Shown piece by piece: positions 33,636 to 43,585 of a stretch of 64,000 bases of DNA. This stretch comes from Brevibacterium sp. CCUG 69071. Its GTDB lineage: Bacteria > Actinomycetota > Actinomycetes > Actinomycetales > Brevibacteriaceae. The stretch's first letter is position 1; each line of letters begins with the position of its first letter. Location of the stretch: assembly GCF_021023135.1 (NCBI RefSeq), contig NZ_PGFV01000001.1, positions 558,001 to 622,000 on the forward strand, in the 5' to 3' direction. The notes beneath the pieces are model-generated. The model was given only the letters and a program-made list of their open reading frames with translations, ran no database searches and was not told where the DNA came from. The position numbers were made by a program, and so were the translations under genes.

Positions 33636-34133
33636 ATGGATATGACACAGGGCGTACTCTTCGTCCACTCAGCACCTCGCGCGCTGTGCCCACATATTGA
33701 ATGGGCAGCGGGTGGGGCAATCGGTGCGCAAGCACGCTTCGACTGGACACCCCAGCCGGCAGCGCCTGGCCTTGTGCGCGCCGAAGTCTGCTGGCGCGCG
33801 CCCGCAGGTTCGGGTGCCCGCATTGCATCCGCACTGCGCGGATGGGACTCCTTGCGCTATGAAGTCACCGAGGAGCCCTCTGCCGGAGTCGACGGTGGGC
33901 GCTGGAGCCACACACCCGACCTCGGCATCTACCACGCGGTGACCGACACGGCCGGCAACATCCTCGTCCCTGAGGATCGCATCCGCTCGGTCATGGAACG
34001 CGCCGCAGGTGATCCCGCGAAGTTCTCCGCAGAGATGACCCTGGCGCTCGGCGAGGCCTGGGACGAGGAACTCGATGCCTTCCGCCACGCCGGCGAAGGC
34101 GCTCCGGTCCGCTGGCTGACCAAGGTCGGCTGA
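33636..34133 (+). CDS. DUF3145 family protein
   Basis: A 165-residue protein of the actinobacterial DUF3145 family, recognised by the start MTQGVLFVHSAPRALCPHIEWA, the segment VRAEVCWRAPAGSGARIASALRGW and the C-terminal LGEAWDEELDAFRHAGEG. Cytoplasmic, function unknown. GGAGG lies five to six bases before the ATG, so the start is secure. The gene is divergent from the hypothetical gene and followed by a hairpin at 34200-34234. Confidence 0.9.
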   Translation: MDMTQGVLFVHSAPRALCPHIEWAAGGAIGAQARFDWTPQPAAPGLVRAEVCWRAPAGSGARIASALRGWDSLRYEVTEEPSAGVDGGRWSHTPDLGIYHAVTDTAGNILVPEDRIRSVMERAAGDPAKFSAEMTLALGEAWDEELDAFRHAGEGAPVRWLTKVG

Positions 34134-34199
34134 CTCACCACCTGCACTGCCGTCCTTGCGGCACAGCCACCTCGGCGGCTGCATTGCGCTTCACATTGC

Positions 34200-34234
34200 C
34201 ATGGGCACACCGCTCTACCTCCGGTGTGCCCATG
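34200..34234 (+). terminator. hairpin after DUF3145 gene
   Basis: A perfect 13-bp stem (34200-34212 with 34222-34234) and nine-base loop, 66 bp after the stop; no T run. Confidence 0.6.
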
Positions 34235-34468
34235 GCTCATTGTGCGTTCGCAGCCATCCAAGGGTCTGCCGGCCTGTGCTGGGTGGCAATCGCTTGCCAG
34301 AAAACCCAGCGCACTGCACTTGTCCGCAGCGTATGGACATCTACCCAGCGGTGACGCGTGGAAACTCCCGGGCCCGGCGCAGGACGCTCGACCGGCCGCG
34401 ACGCGCTCGACGCACGACTGGCCAAGACGCACACGACGCTGTGAGGTATCGCCTGGCCGCCGCACGCG

Positions 34469-34501
34469 AGAGGGCCCCAGCTCATCGAGCTGGGGCCCTC
34501 T
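34469..34501 (-). terminator. hairpin terminator of the fab operon
   Basis: A perfect 15-bp stem (34469-34483 with 34487-34501) and a three-base loop, 55 bp downstream of the fabF stop on the minus strand. No T run. Confidence 0.75.
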
Positions 34502-34556
34502 GCGGTCGCGATTCGATAGCGAGCTTCAGCTCGCGATCAGCCGCAAAACGTATCGA

Positions 34557-35801
34557 TCACACGGACTTGAACGCGACGACGGCGTTGTGCCCGCCGAACC
34601 CGAACGAGTTCGAGATGGCGGCGATGTCACCGGAGGGCAGCTCGGCCGGAGTGTCGCGGACGATGTTGATGCCCACCACCTTCGGATCCACCTCGTCGAT
34701 GTTGATCGTCGGGGGAGCGGTGCGGGTCTCGAGAGCCTTGACGGTGAGGATCGACTCGACCGCACCGGTGCCGCCCAGGAGGTGGCCGGTCATCGACTTC
34801 GTGGCGCTGACCAGCGCATCGCCGACGTTCGAACCGAGCAGCTCGGTGATCGCCAGAGATTCCGGAATGTCACCGACGGGCGTCGAGGTCGCGTGCGCGT
34901 TGACATGCTTGATGTCTCCGGCACCGAGATCGGCCGCGTCGAGTGCCTGCTGCATGGCACGCAGCGCGTGCTTGCCCTCGGGCTCTCCGCCGGTGATGTG
35001 GTAGGCATCGTTGGAGATGCCCCAGCTAGCCACCTCGGCGTAGATCTTGGCACCACGCGCCTTCGCATGCTCTTCAGTCTCAAGGATGAGAGCACCGGAG
35101 CCCTCACCCATGACGAAGCCGTCACGGTCGACGTCATAGGGACGCGAGGCCGTCTCGGGCGAATCCGTGCGACGGGACAGCGCCTGCATCGAGTTGAAGG
35201 CGGCCAGGGTGATCGGATGGATCGCAGCCTCCGAACCGCCGGCGATGACGACGTCTGCTCGCCCGGAGGCGATGACGTCGTAGGCGTGTCCGAGGCTCTC
35301 TGTCGACGAGGCGCACGCGGAGACCATGGTCTGGACGCCGGCACGGGCCTTGAAGTCCATGCCGATCGCCGCAGCGGGACCGTTGGGCATGAGCATCGGT
35401 ACCGTCAGCGGCATGACGCGACGCGGTCCTTCCTCCTGCAGGGTGTCCCATGCATCGAGGAGAGTCCAGACTCCGCCGATTCCCGTCGCCCAGGACACTG
35501 CAGTCCGGTCGGGATCGGTCTCCTCGAGACCGGCATCGGCCATGGCCTCACGAGCGGAGATGAGGGCGAACTGGCTGGAGGGATCGAGGCGCTTGGCCTG
35601 AACCCGCTTGAGATTCTCGGTCACCACCTGTGGGTCGACCTGGGCCGCGAAGTCGACGGCGAGGCCGTACTTCTCCGACCAATCGTTGTCCATCGTGTGA
35701 ACGCCGGACGTGCCGGCCAGAATGGCTTGCCACGTGGCATCGGCCGTTGCGCCCAGTGGGGTTACCGCACCGATCCCGGTGACGACAACTTTAGGTGTCA
35801 T
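34557..35801 (-). CDS. fabF: beta-ketoacyl-ACP synthase II
   Basis: Condensing enzyme that elongates acyl-ACP with malonyl-ACP. The 414-residue protein has the catalytic Cys in VSACASSTESLGHA (about residue 165) and the two His of HVNAHATSTPVGD and KSMTGHLLGGTGAVES, the C-H-H triad of KAS II; it ends in SNSFGFGGHNAVVAF. The ATG at 35799-35801 has GAGG eight bases upstream; the frame extends upstream but over the ACP gap. Last gene of the fabD-fabH-acpP-fabF run. Confidence 0.95.
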   Translation of the reverse strand: MTPKVVVTGIGAVTPLGATADATWQAILAGTSGVHTMDNDWSEKYGLAVDFAAQVDPQVVTENLKRVQAKRLDPSSQFALISAREAMADAGLEETDPDRTAVSWATGIGGVWTLLDAWDTLQEEGPRRVMPLTVPMLMPNGPAAAIGMDFKARAGVQTMVSACASSTESLGHAYDVIASGRADVVIAGGSEAAIHPITLAAFNSMQALSRRTDSPETASRPYDVDRDGFVMGEGSGALILETEEHAKARGAKIYAEVASWGISNDAYHITGGEPEGKHALRAMQQALDAADLGAGDIKHVNAHATSTPVGDIPESLAITELLGSNVGDALVSATKSMTGHLLGGTGAVESILTVKALETRTAPPTINIDEVDPKVVGINIVRDTPAELPSGDIAAISNSFGFGGHNAVVAFKSV

Positions 35802-35868
35802 GGTACAAACCTCGTCGATAGGTGTGGACACGGCCCGTCGGTGGACGGGCCGTGTACGGCAGTTCTGC

Positions 35869-36120
35869 TCAGGCCTCCTGGGCCTTGTTGATGTAGTCGA
35901 CAGCGTCCTGAACGGTGACGAGGTCCTTGACGTCGTCATCGGGGATCTTGACGCCGAACTTCTTCTCGGCGTTGACGACGATGGTCATCATCGAGATCGA
36001 ATCGATGTCGAGGTCGTCGGTGAACGACTTGTTGGCCTCGACAGCTTCGACGGCCAGGCCGGTCTCTTCGTTGACGATCTCTGCGAGTCCGGCGAGGACT
36101 TCAGCTTCGGTGAATGCCAT
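35869..36120 (-). CDS. acpP: acyl carrier protein
   Basis: An 83-residue acidic four-helix carrier. Ser41 in DLDIDSISMM is the phosphopantetheine attachment site (family DSL usually; here DSI). It carries the growing acyl chain between FabD, FabH and FabF, which are encoded on both sides. The ATG at 36118-36120 follows AGAAAGTAGGAT on the minus strand. Confidence 0.95.
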   Translation of the reverse strand: MAFTEAEVLAGLAEIVNEETGLAVEAVEANKSFTDDLDIDSISMMTIVVNAEKKFGVKIPDDDVKDLVTVQDAVDYINKAQEA

Positions 36121-36238
36121 TTCTATCCTACTTTCTAGTGTCAGCCGAGGGTTGATCGGCCGGTTGAGGAACTTTTCGACGAGTGTCCCGCCGAATATCT
36201 TAGGACATTCACGGCGAGTTTTCCGCGAATGCGCCCGT

Positions 36239-37240
36239 TCATGGGAGGCGGATCACCTGTGCACCGTAGACGAGTCCGGCTCCGAATCCCATCTGCAGAG
36301 CCAATCCTCCGCTGAGTTCGGGCTGCTCACGCAGCAGTCGCTCGGTGGCCAGCGGGATCGAGGCCGCCGAGGTGTTGCCGTTGTCGGCGATGTCGCGGGC
36401 GATGACGACGGACTCGGGCAGCTTCAGCTGCTTGGCCAATTCGTCGATGATGCGCATGTTCGCCTGGTGGGGAATGAACGCGGCCAGATCGGACGCCTCA
36501 ACGCCGGACGCCGCAAGAGCCTCCTTGGCGACTTCGGCGCCGTCCCAGACGGCCCAGCGGAAGACGGTCGGGCCGTCCTGCCGCAGCGTCGGGAAGGGCA
36601 GATCGCGATCATCGCGGATGTCCATGAGCGATTCGGTCATCCGGATGGTCGACCAGTTCTCGCCCTTCGAACCCCACACGGTCTTCGAGATGCCGGGCTC
36701 ATCGGCAGAGGTGACGACCACGGCTCCAGCACCGTCACCGAGGATGAAGGAGATCGAACGGTCCTCGGGATCGATGACGTCGGAGAGCTTCTCCGCACCG
36801 ATGACGAGCACGTTGTCCATCGTTCCGGCCCGCACCAGCGCGTCGGCCTGGGCGATGCCGTAGCAGTAGCCTGCGCAGGCGGCGCTGATGTCCCATGCCG
36901 GCACCGGGCCGGTGCCCAGGCGATCGGTCAACGCCGAGGCGGCTGAAGGGGTGAAGTACGGGAAGGTGACGGTGGAGATGATGATTCCGCCGATGTCCTC
37001 GGGCTTGAGCCCGGAGGAGGCGATGGCCTCCAGCGCGGCTTCTTCGCACATGTCGAGGACGCCGACGTCCTTGCTGGCCCGACGGCGCGTGATGATGCCC
37101 GTGCGCTGACGGATCCATTCGTCCGAGGAGTTGATCGGTCCGGCGATGTCATCGTTGGTCACGAGGTTCTCGGCCCGGTAGGCGCCGATGCCGGCGATGG
37201 TGGAGAAGCGTCCCGTCTCCGCGGTCTTCAGTGTTGGCAT
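36239..37240 (-). CDS. fabH: beta-ketoacyl-ACP synthase III
   Basis: Starts fatty-acid synthesis by condensing an acyl-CoA primer with malonyl-ACP. In 333 residues it shows the catalytic Cys in ISAACAGYCYG (about 120), His in IPHQANMRI and Asn in DNGNTSAAS. In actinobacteria this enzyme prefers branched-chain primers. The ATG at 37238-37240 (MPTLKTAE) has GAAGGAAG at suitable spacing. It lies 19 bp after fabD. Confidence 0.94.
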   Translation of the reverse strand: MPTLKTAETGRFSTIAGIGAYRAENLVTNDDIAGPINSSDEWIRQRTGIITRRRASKDVGVLDMCEEAALEAIASSGLKPEDIGGIIISTVTFPYFTPSAASALTDRLGTGPVPAWDISAACAGYCYGIAQADALVRAGTMDNVLVIGAEKLSDVIDPEDRSISFILGDGAGAVVVTSADEPGISKTVWGSKGENWSTIRMTESLMDIRDDRDLPFPTLRQDGPTVFRWAVWDGAEVAKEALAASGVEASDLAAFIPHQANMRIIDELAKQLKLPESVVIARDIADNGNTSAASIPLATERLLREQPELSGGLALQMGFGAGLVYGAQVIRLP

Positions 37241-37259
37241 GGTGGTCTTCCTTCGATTC

Positions 37260-38165
37260 TCAGGCGTGGGCCGCAGCGAACTCACGCGCACCGTCGAGGT
37301 CGGCGGCTGACTTGATGGCAAATGTCTCCACGCCCTTCATGGCGCGACGGGCGATTCCGGTGAGGGTGCCGCCGGGAACGAGTTCGATCATCCCGGTGGT
37401 CCCGGCATTGAGCAGCGTCTCCTGGCACAGGTCCCAGCGCACCGGATTCGTCACCTGCTTCACGAGGCGCTCGAGGTAGTCCCGCCCTTCGGTGACGACG
37501 GTGCCGTCGGAGTTCGTCAGGATCGACACCGTGGGGTCGGAGACCTCGAGTCCCGAGGCGGTGGCGGTGAGCTCCGCGGTGGCCGGAGCCATGTAGTCGG
37601 TGTGGAAGGCACCGGCCACAGGCAGGGGGATCACACGGGCCCGCTCGGGCGGATTCTCCGCGAGGGTGTTCAGGCCGTCGAGGGATCCGGCGGCGACCGT
37701 CTGTCCGCCGCCGTTGATGTTGGCGGGGCTGACACCCGCGGCTTCGAGCGCGGCGAGCACATCATCGGGCTCGCCGCCGACGACGGCCGACATTCCGGTC
37801 GGGGTGGCTGCGGCGGCCGCGGCCATGCCTGCACCGCGGACGGCGACGAAGCGCATCGCATCGGCGGGTGAGAGGATTCCGGCGATCTGGGCGGCGGCGA
37901 TCTCACCGACCGAGTGACCGGCGACGTAGTTCGGGGTGATGCCCAGTTCTGCAACGCAGGCGATCGCCGAGGCGACGAGCAGAGGCTGCGCCAGGGCGGT
38001 GTCCTTGATCGTCTCATCGTCGGATTCGGTACCGTGCAGACGAAGATCGATTCCCGAGGCTGTCGAGAGTTCGTCGATCTGCGCGGAGAAGGCGTCGAGT
38101 TCCAGGAAGGAACTCAGAAAACCCGATTTCTGGGCGCCCTGACCCGGGCACGTGATAGCTAGCAC
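37260..38165 (-). CDS. fabD: malonyl-CoA:ACP acyltransferase
   Basis: Transfers malonyl groups from CoA to the acyl carrier protein. It begins with the family's TCPGQGAQKSGF, has the nucleophile Ser85 in GHSVGE, the His of PVAGAFHTDYM and ELVPGGTLTG. The start is a GTG at 38163-38165 with only a weak AAGAGA upstream, which may depend on coupling to the regulator gene 55 bp upstream. Confidence 0.93.
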   Translation of the reverse strand: MLAITCPGQGAQKSGFLSSFLELDAFSAQIDELSTASGIDLRLHGTESDDETIKDTALAQPLLVASAIACVAELGITPNYVAGHSVGEIAAAQIAGILSPADAMRFVAVRGAGMAAAAAATPTGMSAVVGGEPDDVLAALEAAGVSPANINGGGQTVAAGSLDGLNTLAENPPERARVIPLPVAGAFHTDYMAPATAELTATASGLEVSDPTVSILTNSDGTVVTEGRDYLERLVKQVTNPVRWDLCQETLLNAGTTGMIELVPGGTLTGIARRAMKGVETFAIKSAADLDGAREFAAAHA

Positions 38166-38220
38166 TCAGTTCTCTTTTCGCTCGGTTTCGCTGTTCAATC
38201 TATCGGATGGTTCGCGGTGC

Positions 38221-39420
38221 TCACTGTGTTTTGTCGCTGTTCGACAATAGCCCTTCCTCCGACAGTCGGCCATAGACCAATGAGATGTGGATGACGAAGG
38301 CGTCACGCGAAAGCGTCGGATCGAGGCCGATGACCTCGGTGATCTTGCGTAAGCGGTAGCGGACGGTGTTCGGGTGCACCGACAGCGCCTTGGCCGTGGC
38401 CTCGAGTGAGGAGCCGAACTCGACATAGGCGCTCACGGTCTTGAGCAGCTGCCCGGTCCCCGAGGTGAGAGGTTCGTAGTAGCGGCGGATGAGCTCCCGC
38501 AGCGCCACCTGGTCACCGGACAGGGCGCGTTCGGGAAGGAGTTCGTCGGCCCTGACCGGACGCGGCGAATCGGGACGGGCCGTAGCCGCCTTGAGTGCCC
38601 TGATCGCCGCCCGCGCCGAGGTGGCGGCTTCGGCCAAGGTCGGCACGCTGGGTCCGAGGATCACCTCGGAGGGACCGAAGCAGTCGGAGAGCTCCTCGAC
38701 CGCCGCGTCCAGGTCGGCCACCGCACCGAGGACGATGAGCAGACGGTTCTCATGGATGCCCACAAGTGCATCATCGGCCCACCTGCGCGCCTTGCGCCGA
38801 ATCACGTCGAGGCCCTTCTTCGCCGATCGCTGCGGGGCGCGACCGACGATCACGCTCACCGGCCCCTCGGACTGCCAGCCGAAAGCCGCGGTGCGGCTGG
38901 CGAGCTCATCCACGGAGTCGCCGCGAACGAGGGCATCGACGACCATGGCCTCGAGGCGGGCGTCCCAGCTTCCCCTCGCCTCGGCGGCCCGGGCGTAGAT
39001 ATCGGCCGCGGAGAAGGCGATCTCCCGGGAGTAGATGAGCACGGCTTCACGCAGGGCCGGCTGCTCGGCCGAGCGGGCGATGTCCGGCACTCGTTCCTCG
39101 ACGACTTCGACGACGACCTTGAGCAGCTGCAGGGTCTGCTGCAGGCTGATCGAGCGGATGAGATCCCGGGGAGCGGTCTTGAAGATGTCGGAGACGACCC
39201 GAAGATTCGTATCGGGCTTGCGGTACCAGTCGATGAACGACGAGATGCCGGATTGGGCGAGCAGGCCGACCCACGACCGATCGGAGGAGGACATGCTGCG
39301 ATACCAGGGGAGGCGCTGATCGAGTCGTTGCAGGGTGACAGTGGAGAGCACACCTACTCCTGCGCGCAGCCGGCGTGCGGTCTCGGCGCGACGGCGAAGG
39401 GTCTCGGCATCAGTCGACAT
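38221..39420 (-). CDS. PucR/CdaR-type transcriptional regulator of the fab cluster
   Basis: A 399-residue regulator. The C-terminal PucR helix-turn-helix (about 340-390) reads LLKTVSAYVEFGSSLEATAKALSVHPNTVRYRLRK in parts typical for the family, and a CdaR-like GGDEF-related middle domain precedes it (VSVIVGRAPQRS, LIVLGAVADL). It lies directly upstream of fabD on the same strand; in Streptomyces the equivalent FasR activates fabD-fabH-acpP-fabF, so the same role is expected here by context. The ATG at 39418-39420 is used; GTG codons at 39426 and 39429 are alternatives. Confidence 0.88.
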   Translation of the reverse strand: MSTDAETLRRRAETARRLRAGVGVLSTVTLQRLDQRLPWYRSMSSSDRSWVGLLAQSGISSFIDWYRKPDTNLRVVSDIFKTAPRDLIRSISLQQTLQLLKVVVEVVEERVPDIARSAEQPALREAVLIYSREIAFSAADIYARAAEARGSWDARLEAMVVDALVRGDSVDELASRTAAFGWQSEGPVSVIVGRAPQRSAKKGLDVIRRKARRWADDALVGIHENRLLIVLGAVADLDAAVEELSDCFGPSEVILGPSVPTLAEAATSARAAIRALKAATARPDSPRPVRADELLPERALSGDQVALRELIRRYYEPLTSGTGQLLKTVSAYVEFGSSLEATAKALSVHPNTVRYRLRKITEVIGLDPTLSRDAFVIHISLVYGRLSEEGLLSNSDKTQ

Positions 39421-39490
39421 GGTCACCACTTTAGATGATCGAGGACAATGGTCTTGTCAGCGACATACAAAGACTTGGCCGAAACGACAA

Positions 39491-39523
39491 ATATGGCCGG
39501 AGTCTTCATGACTCCGGCCATAT
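39491..39523 (-). terminator. terminator of aceE
   Basis: A perfect 14-bp stem (39491-39504 with 39510-39523), five-base loop, followed on the minus strand by TTTG; 69 bp after the aceE stop. Confidence 0.8.
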
Positions 39524-39558
39524 CAGCGGTGTGCGCTGCCATATCTGCGGTGTGCGCA
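39517..39558. repeat. two tandem 21-bp repeats next to the aceE terminator
   Basis: GCCATATCAGCGGTGTGCGCT (39517-39537) is followed directly by a copy differing at two bases (39538-39558). The first unit overlaps one arm of the terminator hairpin. Confidence 0.65.
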
Positions 39559-39591
39559 GAACGTCAGTGCTGCGCGCGGACGGTCAGCGGA

Positions 39592-42354
39592 TCAGGCTCC
39601 CGCGCCCTCCGTGGAACCGGAGGCGCCGGCGCGGACATCATCGAGCTGGTACTTCTTCGCCGCCTCGGCGGCCTTGTCGATCGACAGGGCACCGGTGTCG
39701 GCGAGCGAGATCAGTGCCTGCGTGACGACGGACGGACCATCGACGAGGTAGTAGCGGCGTGCCGCAGGACGGGTGTCCGAGATCGCATAGCCGTCGGTGC
39801 CCAGGGAGGTGAAGTGGCTGGGCACATACTGGCGGATCTGGTCGGGCACCGCGCGCATGTAGTCCGAGGTGGCGATGACGGGACCGTCGGCCTCTGCCAT
39901 CTTCTCGGTCACATAGGGCACACGCGGTTCGGCATCGGGATTCGTCAGCCGGTCGTTCTCTGCGTTGATGCCGTCGCGGCGCAGCTCGGTCCACGAGGTC
40001 ACCGACCACACATCGGCCGAGACGCCCCAGTCCTGATCGAGCAGTTCCTGGGCTTCGAGCACCCACGGCACACCCACACCGGATGCCAGCAGCTGAACCT
40101 TCGGTCCGCCGTTCTCAGGTCCCTTTTTGAGCAGGTACATGCCCTTGAGCACACCGTCGACATCGAGGCCCTCCGGTTCGGCGGGCTGGACCATCGGCTC
40201 GTTGTACATCGTCAGGTAGTAGAGCACATTGGGATCCCGACCGTCTTCGGGACCGTACATCCGGTGGATGCCGTCGCGGACGATGTGGGCGATCTCGTAG
40301 CTGTAGGCGGGATCGTAGGAGACCACCGAGGGGTAGGTCGAAGCGAGCAGGTGCGAATGACCGTCACCATGCTGCAGACCCTCGGCCACCAGAGTGGTCC
40401 GGCCGGCGGTGGCACCGAGGACGAATCCGCGAGCCATCTGGTCGCCGGCTGCCCAGAAGAAGTCGCCGGTGCGCTGGAAGCCGAACATCGAGTAGAAGAT
40501 GTAGAACGGGATCATCGGCTCGCCGTGAGTGGCGTACGAGGTGCCCACCGCGGTCAGTGCCGCGGTCGCGCCGGCCTCATTGATGCCGACGTGGAGCAGC
40601 TGTCCGTCCGTGGACTCCTTGTAGGCGAGGAACAGGTCCCGGTCGACGGAGATGTAGTTCTGGCCGTGCGGGTTGTAGATCTTCGCCGTCGGGAAGAACG
40701 AGTCCATTCCGAAGGTCCGGGCCTCGTCGGGAATGATCGGGACGATGCGCTTGCCGAACTCCTTGTCGCGCATGAGGTCCTTGAGCACGCGGACGAAGCC
40801 CATTGTGGTCGCGATCGTCTGCTTGCCCGATCCCCGTTTGCCGGCCTCGAAGGCCTTGTCATCGGGAAGCTTGAGATCGACGTAGGTGCTGCGCCTCTCC
40901 GGTGAGTAGCCGCCGAGCGCCGCGCGACGCTCCTGCAGGTACTTTATCTCAGGAGCGTCGACTCCCGGATGGTAGTACGGGGGCAGCTTCGGGTTCTCCT
41001 CGAGTTCTTTGTCCGAGATCGGGATCTGGAAGTGATCGCGGGCGAGCTTGAGGTCGTCGACGGTCATCTTCTTCATCTGGTGCGTCGCGTTGCGGGCCTC
41101 GAAGTGGGGTCCCAGCGAGTATCCCTTGACGGTCTTGACGAGGATGACGGTCGGCTGACCGGTGTGCTCGAAGGCCGCCTTGTACGCCGCATAGACCTTG
41201 CGGTAGTCGTGGCCGCCGCGCTTGAGCTGCCAGATCTGCTCGTCGCTGTAGTTCTCGACCATCGCCTTGGTGCGCGGATCCCGACCGAAGAAGTTGTCCC
41301 GGACGAAGCCGCCGGACTCTCCCTTGTAGGTCTGGTAGTCGCCGTCGGGAGTCGCGTTCATCAGGTTGACGAGCGCACCGTCGCGGTCCTTGGCCAGCAG
41401 GGCGTCCCATTCGCGTCCCCAAACGACCTTGATGACGTTCCATCCGGCGCCGCGGAAGTAGGCTTCGAGCTCCTGAATGATCTTGCCGTTGCCGCGGACC
41501 GGTCCGTCGAGGCGCTGCAGGTTGCAGTTGATGACGAAGTTGAGGTTGTCGAGCTCCTCATAGGCGGCGACGTGGAGCATGCCGCGGCTTTCCGGCTCGT
41601 CGAGCTCTCCGTCACCGAGGAAGGCCCAGGTCTGCTGCTGGGAGGTGTCCTTGATGCCGCGGTTGTGCAGGTATTTGTCGAACTGCGCCTGCGCGATCGC
41701 GTTCATCGGTCCCAGACCCATCGACACCGTCGGGTGCTCCCAGAAGTGTTCGAGCTGCCTCGGGTGCGGATAGGAGGGCAGGCCGTTGGGCTTGCCGTCG
41801 ATGAAGTGCGACTGCTGCTGCCTGAAGCCGTCGAGCTCATCGCCGCTCATCCGGCCTTCGAGGTAGGCGCGGGCGTACATGCCGGGAGAGGCATGGCCCT
41901 GGTAGAAGATGTGGTCACCGCCGCCGGAGTGGTCCTTGCCGCGGAAGAAGTGGTTGAGGCCGACTTCGTAGAGCGTCGCCGAGGAGGCGTAGGTGGAGAT
42001 GTGTCCGCCGACCTCGACTCCGGGCCGCTGTGCGCGGTGGACGAGCATGGCGGCGTTCCAGCGGTTCCAGCGCCGGTAGCGGCGTTCGACCTCTTCGTCG
42101 CCGGGGAACCAGGGTTCGTTCTCCGGGCCGATGGTGTTGACGTAGTCGGTGGCTGTGAGGCTGGGGACGCCGATCTGCTTCTGCCGGGAGCGTTCGAGCA
42201 TCCTCAGCATGACGTAGCGTGCCCGTGAGCGGCCGCCCTCGTCGATGAGTCCGTCGAGGGAGGCCAACCATTCCTCGGTCTCCTCCGGATCGACGTCGGG
42301 CACCTGGCTGGGCAGCCCATTGAGAATCGGTCCGCCCTGTTTCCGATTGTCCAC
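39592..42354 (-). CDS. aceE: pyruvate dehydrogenase E1 component, homodimeric type
   Basis: Thiamine-diphosphate-dependent decarboxylase of the pyruvate dehydrogenase complex, 920 residues, the usual size. The ThDP motif starts [14 protein letters not shown] and runs to [30 protein letters not shown] and [13 protein letters not shown] are typical of actinobacterial AceE. The start is a GTG at 42352-42354 with GAGAGGA seven bases upstream. It supplies acetyl-CoA for the fatty-acid genes downstream on the same strand, though separated from them by a terminator. Actinobacteria often place aceE, the PucR-type regulator and the fab genes together. Confidence 0.95.
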   Translation of the reverse strand: MDNRKQGGPILNGLPSQVPDVDPEETEEWLASLDGLIDEGGRSRARYVMLRMLERSRQKQIGVPSLTATDYVNTIGPENEPWFPGDEEVERRYRRWNRWNAAMLVHRAQRPGVEVGGHISTYASSATLYEVGLNHFFRGKDHSGGGDHIFYQGHASPGMYARAYLEGRMSGDELDGFRQQQSHFIDGKPNGLPSYPHPRQLEHFWEHPTVSMGLGPMNAIAQAQFDKYLHNRGIKDTSQQQTWAFLGDGELDEPESRGMLHVAAYEELDNLNFVINCNLQRLDGPVRGNGKIIQELEAYFRGAGWNVIKVVWGREWDALLAKDRDGALVNLMNATPDGDYQTYKGESGGFVRDNFFGRDPRTKAMVENYSDEQIWQLKRGGHDYRKVYAAYKAAFEHTGQPTVILVKTVKGYSLGPHFEARNATHQMKKMTVDDLKLARDHFQIPISDKELEENPKLPPYYHPGVDAPEIKYLQERRAALGGYSPERRSTYVDLKLPDDKAFEAGKRGSGKQTIATTMGFVRVLKDLMRDKEFGKRIVPIIPDEARTFGMDSFFPTAKIYNPHGQNYISVDRDLFLAYKESTDGQLLHVGINEAGATAALTAVGTSYATHGEPMIPFYIFYSMFGFQRTGDFFWAAGDQMARGFVLGATAGRTTLVAEGLQHGDGHSHLLASTYPSVVSYDPAYSYEIAHIVRDGIHRMYGPEDGRDPNVLYYLTMYNEPMVQPAEPEGLDVDGVLKGMYLLKKGPENGGPKVQLLASGVGVPWVLEAQELLDQDWGVSADVWSVTSWTELRRDGINAENDRLTNPDAEPRVPYVTEKMAEADGPVIATSDYMRAVPDQIRQYVPSHFTSLGTDGYAISDTRPAARRYYLVDGPSVVTQALISLADTGALSIDKAAEAAKKYQLDDVRAGASGSTEGAGA

Positions 42355-42615
42355 GGTGTGGTCCTCTCTTCTGCTCCACGATCTTCTTTGGTGTAGAGAT
42401 CATGCTCATCGGTTGGTCTGCGATCCGCAGGATGCGCGAACCCAGAGTTCAGCCGATACTTCCTTCAGCCTAGTCCTCCCATGCGAACTTCGCTGGGCCG
42501 AGAGTTTGTGATCTGCCTGACGGATGTGTGCTCTTCGGTGGCGTTTGGCTTCGCTTGGACCGTCTTGACGCGCCGATATTTGCGCCTTGACCACAGTTGA
42601 CGGAACAATAAGGGC

Positions 42616-43059
42616 ATGAGCAACTCCGCTTCTGAAAGGACATCTTCCACGTCGACCCTCCCGAGCGAGCTGGGCCACAACCTGGGCTTGGTCAAGGGAG
42701 ACTATGTGCAAGAAATCGGCTACGACGACGATGTCGACCTGGAACTGTGTCAGGCGATCGAAACCATCATCGGTGACAAGATCGCGGATGGTGATGTCGA
42801 TGATGTCTTCGACGTCATTCTCATGTGGTGGCGGTCCGACGATGATGACCTCATCGATGGTCTCGTCGACGCCCAGGCGACCCTCAAGGACGGGGGAGTC
42901 GTCTGGCTCCTCTCCCCGAAGGCCAGCCGCCCCGGCCACATCAGCCCCGCAGACATCTCAGAAGCGGCCCCCACCGCCGGGATGCATGTGACCTCGACCG
43001 TGAGTGCGGCCGAGGACTGGGCGGGCTTCCGACTTGTGGGCAAGAAGAACTATTCATGA
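42616..43059 (+). CDS. DUF3052 family protein
   Basis: A 147-residue acidic protein of the actinobacterial DUF3052 family: LGHNLGLVKGDYVQEIGYDDDVD, a middle WWRSDDDDLIDGLVDA, and a C-terminal GKKNY. A Ser/Thr-rich N-terminus is probably flexible. Function is unknown. The gene is divergent from aceE, a conserved neighbourhood, and its stop overlaps the peroxiredoxin start (ATGA), so the products are made together. Confidence 0.9.
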   Translation: MSNSASERTSSTSTLPSELGHNLGLVKGDYVQEIGYDDDVDLELCQAIETIIGDKIADGDVDDVFDVILMWWRSDDDDLIDGLVDAQATLKDGGVVWLLSPKASRPGHISPADISEAAPTAGMHVTSTVSAAEDWAGFRLVGKKNYS

Positions 43060-43523
43060 TCCTGCGGCCCGGTGATAGGGCCCCGGATTTCACGGTCCCG
43101 AACCAGCACGGATCGACCTTCCACCTCGCCGAGGCTGTCCACGGCTCCGCGGTGGTGCTCGCTTTCGTCCCCTTCGCGTTCTCACCGATCTGCGGTGACG
43201 AGATCGGCCAGCTGACTCGCCTGCAGTCCGAGACGAGAGAGCAGGACCGTGCGGTGTCTCTGCTGGCGGTCTCGGTGGACTCGAAGTACACCCTCGCAGC
43301 CTGGTCGGATGCGGCAGGGGTCGACATCGAACTCGGTTCGGACTTCTGGCCGCATGGTCAGGTGGCTCGTGCCTACGGTGCCTTCGACTCCGATCACGGG
43401 GTCGCCGAACGGGCAGTGTTCGCCATTGCTCCAGGCGGTACGATCGTGAGTGGACGACAGGTCGCCCGCAGCAGCACCCGCGATTTCAGCGAGGACGTTG
43501 CCGCGGCGCTTGGGAGCCTGTGA
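43056..43523 (+). CDS. AhpE-like peroxiredoxin
   Basis: A 155-residue thioredoxin-fold peroxidase. The peroxidatic Cys46 lies in PFAFSPIC (PxxxSxxC), after PGDRAPDFTVPNQHG; no second resolving Cys is present, so it is a 1-Cys enzyme of the AhpE group that depends on an external reductant. Substrates would be hydrogen or organic peroxides in the cytoplasm. The ATG overlaps the DUF3052 stop. Confidence 0.9.
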   Translation: MILRPGDRAPDFTVPNQHGSTFHLAEAVHGSAVVLAFVPFAFSPICGDEIGQLTRLQSETREQDRAVSLLAVSVDSKYTLAAWSDAAGVDIELGSDFWPHGQVARAYGAFDSDHGVAERAVFAIAPGGTIVSGRQVARSSTRDFSEDVAAALGSL

Positions 43524-43585
43524 GGACAATTCGCGCAGCCGTCGGCGTCGAACGCTCCGGCGGCACCCTCAAGGAGGAATGACAC

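Larger units (their letters stand above)
34134..34556. other. intergenic region between convergent DUF3145 and fabF
   Basis: About 420 bp. Each end holds one hairpin that probably terminates the adjacent gene (34200-34234 and 34469-34501). Between them I see no convincing gene on either strand; open frames there are antisense extensions with no ribosome binding site. Confidence 0.6.

Noticed and set aside
34224..35891. A 555-codon plus-strand frame opposite fabF
   Set aside because: Its translation is the low-complexity, Arg/Gly/Asp-rich type produced by antisense of GC-rich genes, and fabF on the other strand is unmistakable.
40969..42228. A 419-codon plus-strand frame opposite aceE
   Set aside because: Pure antisense of a highly conserved enzyme gene; no ribosome binding site and no recognisable domain.
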